Assembly: GCF_001636315.1 (NCBI RefSeq)
Contig: NZ_KV440949.1
Location: forward strand, 4,420,084-4,484,083
Length of the DNA stretch: 64,000 nucleotides
Reading direction: 5' to 3'
Origin: Neobacillus mesonae
GTDB taxonomy: Bacteria; Bacillota; Bacilli; Bacillales; Cytobacillaceae
Positions 9,948-17,437 of this stretch are shown piece after piece. The position numbers and the translations under genes were made by a program. How positions within the stretch are numbered: the first letter of the stretch is position 1; the number at the start of each line of letters is the position of its first letter. The notes under the pieces are model-generated. The model searched no databases and was not told the origin of the DNA. It saw only the letters and a program-made list of their open reading frames with translations.

Positions 9948-10850
9948 GTGCCGTTAAATATATTTGGATTTAAAGCCCTTTGGAGCCCGTATTTCTTAAC
10001 GATCTTGCTAATAGTTACTGTCCTATTTTTTCTCATTACTACTAAATTTCGCTCAAGATTTCAGGACAGTGAGCCGTTAAAAACAAAACAGGCAGTTTTA
10101 TTCCTTGCTTCTGTTTTCTTATTGTATGCTATTAAAGGCTCACCTCTGGATTTAATGGGACATTTAATGTTTTATATTCATGGGATCACGATGGTAATCT
10201 TAGTCTTATTGATTCCTCCAATGTTTATTAAAGCCGTTCCGCCATGGCTATGGAGGGCATTTTTGCAAATTAAACCGGTCAATTCGGTTTTCAATTTGGC
10301 GGTTAAACCAGTTGTGGCAGTACTTTTGTTTAATGGTCTGTTTTCGATGTACCATATCCCTACCGTATTTGATCAAATAATGCAAAATCGTTTTTATCAT
10401 GGTGGCTATTCCATTCTCTTATTTGCCGCGGCCGTTTGTATGTGGTGGTCATTAGTTAGTCCGCTGCCAGAATATCAGCCTATTAGCGGGATTAAAAAGG
10501 TTGCGTTTTTATTTGCTAACAGCATGTTGCTGACACCAGCTTGTGCGATGATTATTTTTGCCGATACCCCGCTTTATGCAACATACTCCGACCCTGAGGT
10601 TTGGGGAAAAGTCATGAGCCTTTGTTTCGGGCCAGCTGCATTTTCCAATTTAAATTTAAGCGGTCCTGAATTGTTTACATCCATGCAGGTTGTAGATGAT
10701 CAGCGTCTTGGCGGTGTTGTGATGAAAATCATTCAGGAAATCATTTATGCAGTTGTGCTGGCACAAGTATTTTTTGAATGGTACAAGAAAGATCAAGAAG
10801 AATCGGAAAAGGAAGTCAATCAAATCTTACATCCTACACCTTTAAAATAA
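9948..10850 (+). CDS. ctaG: Cytochrome c oxidase assembly factor CtaG
   Basis: Polytopic membrane protein of 300 residues of the bacillus CtaG family, needed for assembly of active caa3 oxidase, probably in copper delivery. Histidines and methionines in membrane loops are visible (GHLMFYIHGIT, MYHIPTVFD, MWWSLVSPLPEYQ). The start is GTG 9948, seven bases after a GAGGTGA ribosome site. It has its own promoter and terminator, so it is likely monocistronic. This CtaG is unrelated to the Cox11-type CtaG of proteobacteria. Confidence 0.93.
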   Translation: MPLNIFGFKALWSPYFLTILLIVTVLFFLITTKFRSRFQDSEPLKTKQAVLFLASVFLLYAIKGSPLDLMGHLMFYIHGITMVILVLLIPPMFIKAVPPWLWRAFLQIKPVNSVFNLAVKPVVAVLLFNGLFSMYHIPTVFDQIMQNRFYHGGYSILLFAAAVCMWWSLVSPLPEYQPISGIKKVAFLFANSMLLTPACAMIIFADTPLYATYSDPEVWGKVMSLCFGPAAFSNLNLSGPELFTSMQVVDDQRLGGVVMKIIQEIIYAVVLAQVFFEWYKKDQEESEKEVNQILHPTPLK

Positions 10851-10877
10851 ACTCCCAGTTATCTTGGGAGTTTTTTT
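10849..10877 (+). terminator. Terminator after ctaG
   Basis: A 7-bp stem (ACTCCCA with TGGGAGT) with a T-run of seven, overlapping the ctaG stop. Confidence 0.85.
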
Positions 10878-10959
10878 ACGGAAAAAATGGTATGATTTGA
10901 ATAAGAGTGGAAACTACTCTAAAATAATGGAAGAGAATATGATAAAGAGAGGACCTAAA

Positions 10960-11424
10960 ATGAATACTTTGCCGATTTTACCGACGATTAGTACGTCATT
11001 TATAGTTTTAAGCGGTATTACTGTTGCAATAGGATGGTGGCAGATTAAACAAAAAAAGATAGAAGCCCATCAAAAAACTATGTTTTTAGCCGCTGTTTTT
11101 GCACTTATTTTCTTTATTATTTACGCATCTAGAACCATATTTATCGGAAATACGTCATTCGGCGGACCGGATCATATAAAAATTTACTATACTATCTTTT
11201 TAATTTTTCATATTACATTGGCGACAATTGGAGCAGTACTGGGGATTCTATCCCTTTATTCCGGTAATAAAAATAAACTCTCATTTCACCGTAAACTTGG
11301 TCCGGTTACAAGTATTGTCTGGTTTTTCACTGCGATAACCGGTGTAGCGGTATACTTATTATTATATGTCTTTTATAAAGGCGGAGAAACAACTTCGATG
11401 ATTAAAGCAATACTTGGATTATAA
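10960..11424 (+). CDS. yozB: DUF420 membrane protein (YozB-like)
   Basis: Membrane protein of 154 residues with four predicted helices, matching DUF420, found next to ctaG in bacilli. Histidines lie near helix ends (EAHQKTMF, FHITLATIG, SFHRKLGP), which hints at a metal- or heme-related role, but the function is unknown. The frame is open from 10864, but that start lies inside the ctaG terminator; ATG 10960 follows a GAGAGGA ribosome site and gives the usual length. The location suggests a part in oxidase assembly, which is inference. Confidence 0.88.
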   Translation: MNTLPILPTISTSFIVLSGITVAIGWWQIKQKKIEAHQKTMFLAAVFALIFFIIYASRTIFIGNTSFGGPDHIKIYYTIFLIFHITLATIGAVLGILSLYSGNKNKLSFHRKLGPVTSIVWFFTAITGVAVYLLLYVFYKGGETTSMIKAILGL

Positions 11425-11432
11425 TGTTTAAT

Positions 11433-11466
11433 AAAAAGACGCATGGATTGTCCATGCGTCTTTTAT
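11433..11466. terminator. Bidirectional terminator, yozB / ylbA
   Basis: A perfect 14-bp inverted repeat (AAAAAGACGCATGGA side and TCCATGCGTCTTTT side) sits between convergent yozB and ylbA. Confidence 0.9.
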
Positions 11467-11469
11467 TGA

Positions 11470-11832
11470 TTATTTTTGCGAAAACTTTTCTACTTCTGCT
11501 TTAACCTCCTCGATAATTTTCTTACATTGATTTACAAGACTTGCTGGATAGTTTTCGTCTGCCCCATATTCAACACCATGTGGATAATAATGTTTTCCTA
11601 AAACTGGTGTCATCAGTTGAATAGTGGCATTAAAGGTATCTACATCACCATTAAGTGCATAGCCTTGGATGCGAAGATAGTAGGTACCTTCTCTCAATTC
11701 AAATTTTCGATCGTATGTAACCCGTTCGTAGTCCCATTGGCCGGCACGAACTAAACCGTGTTGTTCCATCACTTCATCCAAACGGTTTAAATCCGCTTTG
11801 AACTTTTCAATACCGGTATTTTCAAATTTCAT
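11470..11832 (-). CDS. ylbA: YugN-like protein YlbA
   Basis: Soluble protein of 120 residues resembling the YugN-like family; its size, minus-strand orientation and place after yozB agree with B. subtilis ylbA. The middle is beta-rich (YDRKFELREGTYYLRIQGYAL) and followed by a short loop (YYPHGVEYG) and a C-terminal helix. No catalytic motif is apparent and the function is unknown. The ATG at 11832 is preceded on the minus strand by a GGAGGGAT ribosome site. Confidence 0.8.
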   Translation of the reverse strand: MKFENTGIEKFKADLNRLDEVMEQHGLVRAGQWDYERVTYDRKFELREGTYYLRIQGYALNGDVDTFNATIQLMTPVLGKHYYPHGVEYGADENYPASLVNQCKKIIEEVKAEVEKFSQK

Positions 11833-12017
11833 TATGAATCCCTCCTAAAAACAATGCCAATACCCCAATATTCATTATTTGGTTATATTGCAAGATTAAT
11901 TCATTTTAATAATAGATGAAAACGCCATAACTTGCAATGGATTCATACAACGAATAATTCATTCCTGTTTGGAAAAGATAAGATTGTTTGAATTTAATTA
12001 ATATAGGGGGTGATATG

Positions 12018-12449
12018 ATGGAAAAAATTCGCGATATCATGACGGAAGATGTGGAGTGCTGCACCCTTTTAGATAATGTATACGAAGTAGCAGTAAAAAT
12101 GAAAGAATTAAATGTTGGTGCGATTCCAATTGTAGATAACGAAAAATTAGTCGGAATGATAACTGACCGTGATATCGTCATTAGAGGTGTGGCCGAAAAA
12201 AATCCTCCATCATCAAAGGTAGAGAAAGTGATGAGTGATGAACTGATCACGATTTCGGCTGATGCAACTTCAAGAGAAGCGGCGCGATTAATGGCTGAAC
12301 ACCAAATTCGCCGTCTTCCGGTTGTGGACGATGGAAAATTAATTGGGATTGTTTCCCTTGGTGATTTTGCGATTCGCGAGTTAACGGATGATCAGGCGAA
12401 AGAAGCGCTGACACAAATTTCGGAGCAAACAGCTCCTCCTCAACATTAA
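12018..12449 (+). CDS. ylbB: CBS-domain protein YlbB
   Basis: A protein of 143 residues made of two CBS repeats (about residues 8-60 and 70-125), a module that binds adenine nucleotides. Repeat cores are visible: VGAIPIVDNEKLVGMITDRDI and IRRLPVVDDGKLIGIVSLGD. There is no attached catalytic or transport domain, so it is probably a nucleotide sensor for an unknown partner. Of two adjacent ATG codons (12015, 12018), 12018 is better spaced from the AGGGGGTG ribosome site. A TTG at 11988 lacks one. Confidence 0.9.
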   Translation: MEKIRDIMTEDVECCTLLDNVYEVAVKMKELNVGAIPIVDNEKLVGMITDRDIVIRGVAEKNPPSSKVEKVMSDELITISADATSREAARLMAEHQIRRLPVVDDGKLIGIVSLGDFAIRELTDDQAKEALTQISEQTAPPQH

Positions 12450-12457
12450 AGTATTAG

Positions 12458-12493
12458 AAAACAGGTACAATCCTCCGTACCTGTTTTGTTTTT
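12458..12493 (+). terminator. Terminator after ylbB
   Basis: An 11-bp stem (AAAACAGGTAC with GTACCTGTTTT) and an 8-base loop, followed by GTTTTTT. Confidence 0.85.
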
Positions 12494-12576
12494 TATACGA
12501 TTCCTATATCAAACATTAACAGAAATGATATAATTATTTTATCTATAAATTAAGAGGTTAGAGAGGATGATAGCCT

Positions 12577-13650
12577 CTGCGTACTTTATTTAGAATTTTA
12601 ATTCTTTCGGCTGTATTTTTGACCGTAGGTTTTTATATCAGCCTTAATGATCAAGCGCAAGATAAGGTTCTTATAAAGGAAGACCATACGAAGGTAATGG
12701 ACCAGCCATGGTCGAATAAACCAGATTTTAAACAAAACAAAACTACAGCGGTTGAACTGCCTAAAGAAGGCTTGGCCTTATTAATTGGAAAAAATATTGC
12801 AAGCGTAAAAAAAGTTTTAGGCACCCCGCAGCGGATAGATGACACTCATTATGGCTATCAATGGTATGTTTATAAACAGGATGATAAAAGATACTTACAA
12901 GTTGGAGTAGAAAAAAATCATGTAGTAACATTATTTGCTCTTGGGGAAAATTTGGATGTTGCTCCGTTTGAAATCGGCCAGCCTGTGGAGGAAATTTTTA
13001 ATACTCAATATATTGATACAAACATTAACATTGAAATTAATAACAACTCCTACAGGTTTGAGCTTAACGATACCGATTTAAATCTTCGTCCAATTGTTCA
13101 GCTTGGAAATATCTATGCCCAATTGTACATAGATAAATTTACTGGAGTTTTATCAAGTGTCAGGTTTTTAAATGCCGAAACATTGATTAAACAGCGTCCC
13201 TACGAACTTGTATATAGCGGTCAGTTAATGGAGGCCGCGGCGCCTAGTGTGGAGAAATGGCAATTAATTGAAGCAGGAACTGCTAAAGAAATATTTGATA
13301 TTACCAATGTTCTAAGAGTTAGATATCAAATAAATCCATTAACCTGGGATCAAAACACAGCAGATGCTGCCTTTTTGCATAGTAAGGATATGGCGGAAAA
13401 TAATGACTTCTCTCATACCTCCAAAAAGTTCGGGAGCCTTTCTGACCGGCTTAATAAAGCTAAAGTAGTTTATCAAGCAGCAGGAGAAAATATCGCGGCA
13501 AAATATACAGACGGTCCTGAAGCCGTAGAAGGGTGGCTCAACAGTAAGAGTCACCGGGACACATTGTTAAATAATGAATTTACCCACATGGGAGTGGGAG
13601 TGTATCAAGAATTCTATACCCAAAATTTCATACAAAAAACGGCGGAATAA
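12577..13650 (+). CDS. ylbC: CAP-domain membrane-anchored protein YlbC
   Basis: Extracytoplasmic protein with a central CAP-associated domain and a C-terminal CAP (SCP/PR1) domain, seen from LRVRYQINPLTWD through DMAENNDFSHTSKKFG, GENIAAKYT and SHRDTLLNNEFTHMGVG; the CAP histidine and glutamate positions are present. Function in the cell is unknown. I propose a CTG start at 12577: it lies about 10 bases after a GAGAGGATGA ribosome site, and the first 22 residues then form a basic start plus hydrophobic anchor (RTLFRILILSAVFLTVGF). The first standard codon in frame, TTG 12619, would cut this anchor and has no ribosome site. Length from CTG is 357 residues. Confidence 0.8.
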   Translation: MRTLFRILILSAVFLTVGFYISLNDQAQDKVLIKEDHTKVMDQPWSNKPDFKQNKTTAVELPKEGLALLIGKNIASVKKVLGTPQRIDDTHYGYQWYVYKQDDKRYLQVGVEKNHVVTLFALGENLDVAPFEIGQPVEEIFNTQYIDTNINIEINNNSYRFELNDTDLNLRPIVQLGNIYAQLYIDKFTGVLSSVRFLNAETLIKQRPYELVYSGQLMEAAAPSVEKWQLIEAGTAKEIFDITNVLRVRYQINPLTWDQNTADAAFLHSKDMAENNDFSHTSKKFGSLSDRLNKAKVVYQAAGENIAAKYTDGPEAVEGWLNSKSHRDTLLNNEFTHMGVGVYQEFYTQNFIQKTAE

Positions 13651-13687
13651 GGAGACCTCTTATTAAAGTAGGGAGTGTCTCCTTTTT
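13649..13687 (+). terminator. Terminator after ylbC
   Basis: GGAGAC and GTCTCC form the stem with a roughly 20-base loop, followed by TTTTT. The stem is short and the loop long, so it may be weak. Confidence 0.6.
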
Positions 13688-13754
13688 ACATTTTCACATT
13701 TCTTATTTTTTTTCATATTGTATCGTAGGTATGAATACGGCAGAGGTGAAAAAA

Positions 13755-14162
13755 ATGACGCAAAAAAAATTACACCCATCCGTCCTAAAGTTTAAAGAAT
13801 TTGTAAAAAATAATCCAACACTGATTCAAGAGGTAAGAAAGGGAAATTCTACATGGCAAGAATTATATGAAGATTGGTATTTATTAGGGGAAGACGACAA
13901 ACGATGGGAAAACATTGGTACCGAGAGCAAGGCTGAGCCTGATTCAAGTACTGAATCATCAAAAGGGGACTTCATGTCCAATATCGTTGGTATGTTTAAA
14001 AATATGGACGCCAATCAAATGCAGTCACATTTAAATAATTTAAGTCAGGCAGTAGGTGCCATTCAAGGGCTTCTTGCGCAATTTCAAGGGTCTGGCGGCG
14101 GTGGGAATCCGGTAAACCCGCCTGAGGGGCCAAAGAACCCATTTTCATTTAGGCAAGATTAG
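13755..14162 (+). CDS. ylbD: Spore coat-associated protein YlbD
   Basis: Matches the YlbD family, linked to the spore coat in bacilli. The 135 residues have a conserved N-terminal part (LHPSVLKFKEFVKNNPTLI, then WQELYEDWYLLGEDD), a charged linker, and a glycine- and proline-rich tail (GSGGGGNPVNPPEGPKNP). An upstream in-frame ATG at 13731 lacks a ribosome site; ATG 13755 has AGAGGTGA 5 bases before it. It is followed by ylbE at a 21-base gap and is probably cotranscribed. Confidence 0.85.
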   Translation: MTQKKLHPSVLKFKEFVKNNPTLIQEVRKGNSTWQELYEDWYLLGEDDKRWENIGTESKAEPDSSTESSKGDFMSNIVGMFKNMDANQMQSHLNNLSQAVGAIQGLLAQFQGSGGGGNPVNPPEGPKNPFSFRQD

Positions 14163-14183
14163 CTAAGAAAGCGGGGTATCAAT

Positions 14184-14423
14184 ATGCGAAGAGAGGTATT
14201 TGATTATTTAGAACGCCAAAAGGATTTAAAGCGATTTGTACGTGAACAGCCACTATGGTACAGGAAATTATCGAGAAACCCATATGACCTGCAGTCACTT
14301 GAAATTGCATCATTGCATTATTATAAAAAAACAATTCCTCATCAAGTCGAAAAATTCTCTAACAGTGTACAAATGGCATCAATGATGTATTCCATGTTTC
14401 AGACAATGAAAGATCAAAATTAA
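14184..14423 (+). CDS. ylbE: YlbE-like protein
   Basis: A small basic protein of 79 residues of the YlbE-like family, with RREVFDYLERQKDLKRFVREQPLWYRKLSRNP as the conserved N-terminus and a more hydrophobic C-terminal helix (QMASMMYSMFQTM). It follows ylbD closely, so a role in the spore coat or sporulation is plausible but unproven. A hairpin terminator follows. Confidence 0.87.
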   Translation: MRREVFDYLERQKDLKRFVREQPLWYRKLSRNPYDLQSLEIASLHYYKKTIPHQVEKFSNSVQMASMMYSMFQTMKDQN

Positions 14424-14426
14424 CGA

Positions 14427-14457
14427 AGGACACATTGATTTAATGTGCCTTTTTTTA
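14427..14457 (+). terminator. Terminator after ylbE
   Basis: AGG-CACATT pairs with AATGTG-CCT around a short loop and is followed by seven T residues. Confidence 0.85.
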
Positions 14458-14522
14458 ATGGATGACAGTTAGACTAAAATTCAAATAGGAGGTGAAAAAT
14501 ACAACCATAAGGAGTGATCAAC

Positions 14523-14951
14523 TTGTTAAAAGTACTTTATCTTTTTCTGGCAGCGGGTATTTTTTCCGGTACGTCAAATTTACATGGCACATCAAAGGTC
14601 ACGGCGGAAAAGCAATTCGTTAATCGAAAAGAGCCAGCCGAGGTTTACAAACCAAATCCACAAGATCATCCTTTTCCCGCATTATTTGTTCAGCACAAAA
14701 TAAAAGGTGATCATGTTTTCATTGAATGTATCGTAACAGGAATTACTTTCAGAGAGACTGAGCAAGCAACGCAAAAGGTTGGAAAAATGATTGTTTGGAT
14801 TGATGGAAAACGAAATTCAGTCGTAGATTCCGCGGCATTTATCATTAAAGGGTTAAAACCAGGTAAACATAAAATAAAGCTGGAGGTAGTAAGCCTGCAA
14901 AATGTGCCATATGGTCTTGATAAGGAGTTTATGGTAAATATCCCAGAGTAA
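14523..14951 (+). CDS. Putative exported protein of unknown function
   Basis: Not recognised. From TTG 14523 the 142 residues begin with a hydrophobic, signal-like segment (LKVLYLFLAAGIFSG) and no lipobox cysteine; a GTG at 14514 overlaps the AAGGAGTGAT ribosome site and is less likely. The rest looks like a small beta-sandwich: VFIECIVTGITF, KMIVWIDGKRN, AAFIIKGLKPGKHKIKLEV, ending in VPYGLDKEFMVNIPE. That pattern recalls YtkA- or Ig-like extracytoplasmic domains, but similarity is by eye only. B. subtilis has no gene here between ylbE and ylbF, so it is an addition to the cluster. It appears monocistronic. Confidence 0.75.
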   Translation: MLKVLYLFLAAGIFSGTSNLHGTSKVTAEKQFVNRKEPAEVYKPNPQDHPFPALFVQHKIKGDHVFIECIVTGITFRETEQATQKVGKMIVWIDGKRNSVVDSAAFIIKGLKPGKHKIKLEVVSLQNVPYGLDKEFMVNIPE

Positions 14952-15009
14952 TCGGATTCTCGCTTTCTCCCATTTTTCGTGCTAAAATGATGGTGGAGGT
15001 GGGCTTAAA

Positions 15010-15441
15010 TTGCTTGCTACTTTAGAAAGAGTTCAATTATTGGAATATGCCGAAGACTTGGCCAAAATGGTCCTGGATTCTGACATTGCGGAACAATACC
15101 AGGATAGTTTATATAAAATGCAGCATAATCAGGAAACACAAAAAAAAATCAAGCGCTTTGTTGGTATGAAAGAGCTTTATGAAGAAGTGCAGCGGTTTGG
15201 TAAGTATCATCCCGATTACAAAAGGGTAATGAGCCAAATACGTGAGTATAAAAGGGAAATGGATTTAGATCCAAATGTTGCCGCATTTAAATTGGCAGAG
15301 AACGATCTTCAAACATTGCTTGATCAAATCAGCAAAGCGATAGGCTCGGCTGTCTCGGAGCATATCAAGGTGCCATCGGGAAATCCATTTTTCGAAACTG
15401 GCCACGGCTGCGGCAGCGGAGGCAGCTGCGGCTGTGGTTAA
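15010..15441 (+). CDS. ricF: RicF (YlbF), subunit of the RicAFT complex
   Basis: Member of the YlbF/YmcA family. In B. subtilis RicF works with RicA and RicT as an Fe-S-carrying complex that helps RNase Y mature mRNAs and promotes competence, biofilm formation and sporulation. The 143 residues are mostly helical; the C-terminus GHGCGSGGSCGCG holds three cysteines suited to cluster ligation. The start is TTG 15010 after a GGAGGTGGG ribosome site. Confidence 0.9.
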   Translation: MLATLERVQLLEYAEDLAKMVLDSDIAEQYQDSLYKMQHNQETQKKIKRFVGMKELYEEVQRFGKYHPDYKRVMSQIREYKREMDLDPNVAAFKLAENDLQTLLDQISKAIGSAVSEHIKVPSGNPFFETGHGCGSGGSCGCG

Positions 15442-15534
15442 GGAAATTGAATTCAATTGAAGTTTGAATTGAAAAAGAATGTTTTATTATGCTAGACTTT
15501 ATGTAATATGAGGTTTGATGAAGGGGAAAAGGGT

Positions 15535-15810
15535 ATGTTTGTACAAAGGCAGGGACTGGTCATTTGGCTTTATTCTTTAAAACATGCGAAAATGCTAAGA
15601 CGGTTTGGTAATGTCCATTTTGTATCAAAAAAGCTTAAATATGTTGTTTTATATTGTAATCAAGAGGATATCCAGGAAATAATGGATAAGTTGGATTCCT
15701 TTTCCTTTGTCAAAAAGGTAGAGCCGTCTTATAAACCTTTCTTAAAACTGGAATATGAGAATTCCTCACCGGATAAGGCAAAGGAATATGATTATAAAAT
15801 GGGAATTTAG
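15535..15810 (+). CDS. ylbG: YlbG (DUF2129)
   Basis: A small cytoplasmic protein of the DUF2129/UPF0298 family, 91 residues from ATG 15535 (GAAGGGGA ribosome site), always near ylbF in bacilli. Conserved stretches include [22 protein letters not shown] and [12 protein letters not shown]. Function unknown. A preceding in-frame ATG at 15508 lacks a ribosome site. Confidence 0.9.
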   Translation: MFVQRQGLVIWLYSLKHAKMLRRFGNVHFVSKKLKYVVLYCNQEDIQEIMDKLDSFSFVKKVEPSYKPFLKLEYENSSPDKAKEYDYKMGI

Positions 15811-15838
15811 AAAGGTGGGGTTATACCTCACCTTTTTT
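15811..15838 (+). terminator. Terminator after ylbG
   Basis: AAAGGTGGGG pairs with CCTCACCTTT around a TTATA loop with one imperfect position, and six T residues follow. Confidence 0.85.
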
Positions 15839-15848
15839 ATTTTTGAAT

Positions 15849-15999
15849 AAAAAAAACCCCGTAGAAATCTACAGGGTCCTTCCAAATCCCTTATAAAAGG
15901 ATAGAAGGCAAAGGGAGAGGAGAAACCGGAGGAAGAACTTATGGGGAAACGTAAGTCTTCTCCGCGGTTGGCAACAACATCCTCGAATTGATGTTGTTA
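15849..15999 (-). ncRNA. csfG: CsfG-like sporulation small RNA (formerly ylbH motif)
   Basis: The ylbG-rsmD gap of about 530 bp holds dense secondary structure instead of a gene. Read on the minus strand, it has a 9-bp perfect hairpin (15973-15981 with 15990-15998), a longer hairpin with small bulges (15926-15941 with 15952-15967), a small hairpin near 15890, and a strong terminator (stem 15860-15877, T-run from A residues at 15849-15856). A SigF-like promoter lies just upstream. Place, strand-specific terminator and forespore-type promoter match CsfG, the small RNA known between ylbG and ylbH in endospore formers. Ends are estimated; the remaining 16033-16341 shows no gene. Confidence 0.75.
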
Positions 16000-16003
16000 C
16001 TAT

Positions 16004-16032
16004 CATTATTTCCACAACCCAAAAGCTTATAC
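16004..16032 (-). promoter_or_regulatory. SigF-like promoter for csfG
   Basis: On the minus strand, GTATA at 16028-16032 fits the SigF -35 pattern GYWTA, and GGAAATAATG at 16004-16013 matches nine of ten positions of GGNRANANTW, with a 14-bp spacer. The start point would fall near 15998. Confidence 0.6.
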
Positions 16033-16341
16033 GTTTTTTTTAATTTTTTTCCTTCAGAATTGATTCACCTTCCCCATAAGTCTTATTTGTCTACCTTTAT
16101 GGAATTATGATAGGATGTAGAAGATAATCTGTATGTATGGAAAAGGGGCAGATAGCCAAAAAAGCAAATTTTATAAGATAAAATTATAGTGGAAAATATA
16201 TATTGCATACTCGATTAAAGTAAATCTGTGCTCTGCTCACACCGCCTTTATTGGCAAGGAAAGTTTTTCTGAATTAGTTTTGATAGTAAATGATGGCGTG
16301 AAACGCCAAATAAGTTTTGAGAAAAAATGTGGTGATGATTG

Positions 16342-16902
16342 ATGAGGGTGGTTTCTGGCATTTGTAAAGGAAGACCTCTTAAAGCTGTACCGGGAAATAC
16401 AACCAGACCAACAACTGATAAAGTAAAAGAAGCAATTTTTAATATGATTGGGCCCTATTTTGATGGCGGTATAGGCTTGGATCTTTTTGCCGGCAGCGGA
16501 GGGCTGGGACTGGAAGCACTTAGCAGGGGCCTTGAGAAGGTTATATTTATTGATCGGGATCCCAAGGCAATCCAAATAATTTACGAGAATATTAAAGCGT
16601 GCCGATTAGAAGATCAGACAGAGGTATTTCGAAATGATGCCGACAGGGCTGTTAAAGCGTTGGTGAAGAGGGGAATCGGTTTCGATTACATATTTATGGA
16701 CCCTCCATATAAAAAACAGCATCTTATTTCTTTAATGGAAAAAATGGATGACCAGAATATGATAAATGATAACGGAATAGTTGTGTGTGAGCATAGTTTT
16801 GACGTAAAATTACCTCATACAGTGGGGAGACTGGGACAAATAAAATACGAACAATATGGGATTATAGCGGTTACAATTTATTCAGTATTAAATGGGGAAT
16901 AA
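16342..16902 (+). CDS. rsmD: 16S rRNA (guanine(966)-N2)-methyltransferase RsmD
   Basis: SAM-dependent methyltransferase of 186 residues that modifies G966 of 16S rRNA (YlbH in B. subtilis). The N-terminus RVVSGICKGRPLKAVPG and TRPTTDKVKEAIFN are family signatures, the SAM-binding loop reads LDLFAGSGGLGLEALSRG, and the catalytic motif is DPPY in FDYIFMDPPYKK. ATG 16342 is chosen over a TTG immediately before it. It precedes coaD by 12 bases, a pairing widely conserved in Firmicutes. Confidence 0.95.
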   Translation: MRVVSGICKGRPLKAVPGNTTRPTTDKVKEAIFNMIGPYFDGGIGLDLFAGSGGLGLEALSRGLEKVIFIDRDPKAIQIIYENIKACRLEDQTEVFRNDADRAVKALVKRGIGFDYIFMDPPYKKQHLISLMEKMDDQNMINDNGIVVCEHSFDVKLPHTVGRLGQIKYEQYGIIAVTIYSVLNGE

Positions 16903-17403
<501 letters not shown>

Positions 17404-17409
17404 GTATAA

Positions 17410-17437
17410 AACCGGAGGCATGATGCCTCCGGTTATT
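17410..17437. terminator. Bidirectional terminator, coaD / ylbJ
   Basis: An 11-bp perfect stem (AACCGGAGGCA with TGCCTCCGGTT) and a 3-base loop lie between convergent coaD and ylbJ. Confidence 0.9.

Noticed and set aside
15444..15478. Short AATTGAATTCAATT palindrome and GAATTGAA repeats after ricF
   Set aside because: AT-rich, short, not followed by a T-run, and not linked to a promoter; likely chance.
15941..15991. A 16-codon ORF (MGKRKSS...) with a GGAGG site on the plus strand upstream of rsmD
   Set aside because: It lies within the paired stems of the CsfG-like RNA, whose promoter and terminator are on the other strand; the GGAGG is part of a hairpin.
16237..16575. A 112-codon minus-strand ORF over the rsmD start
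   Set aside because: Overlaps the conserved rsmD N-terminus; no ribosome site or family resemblance.
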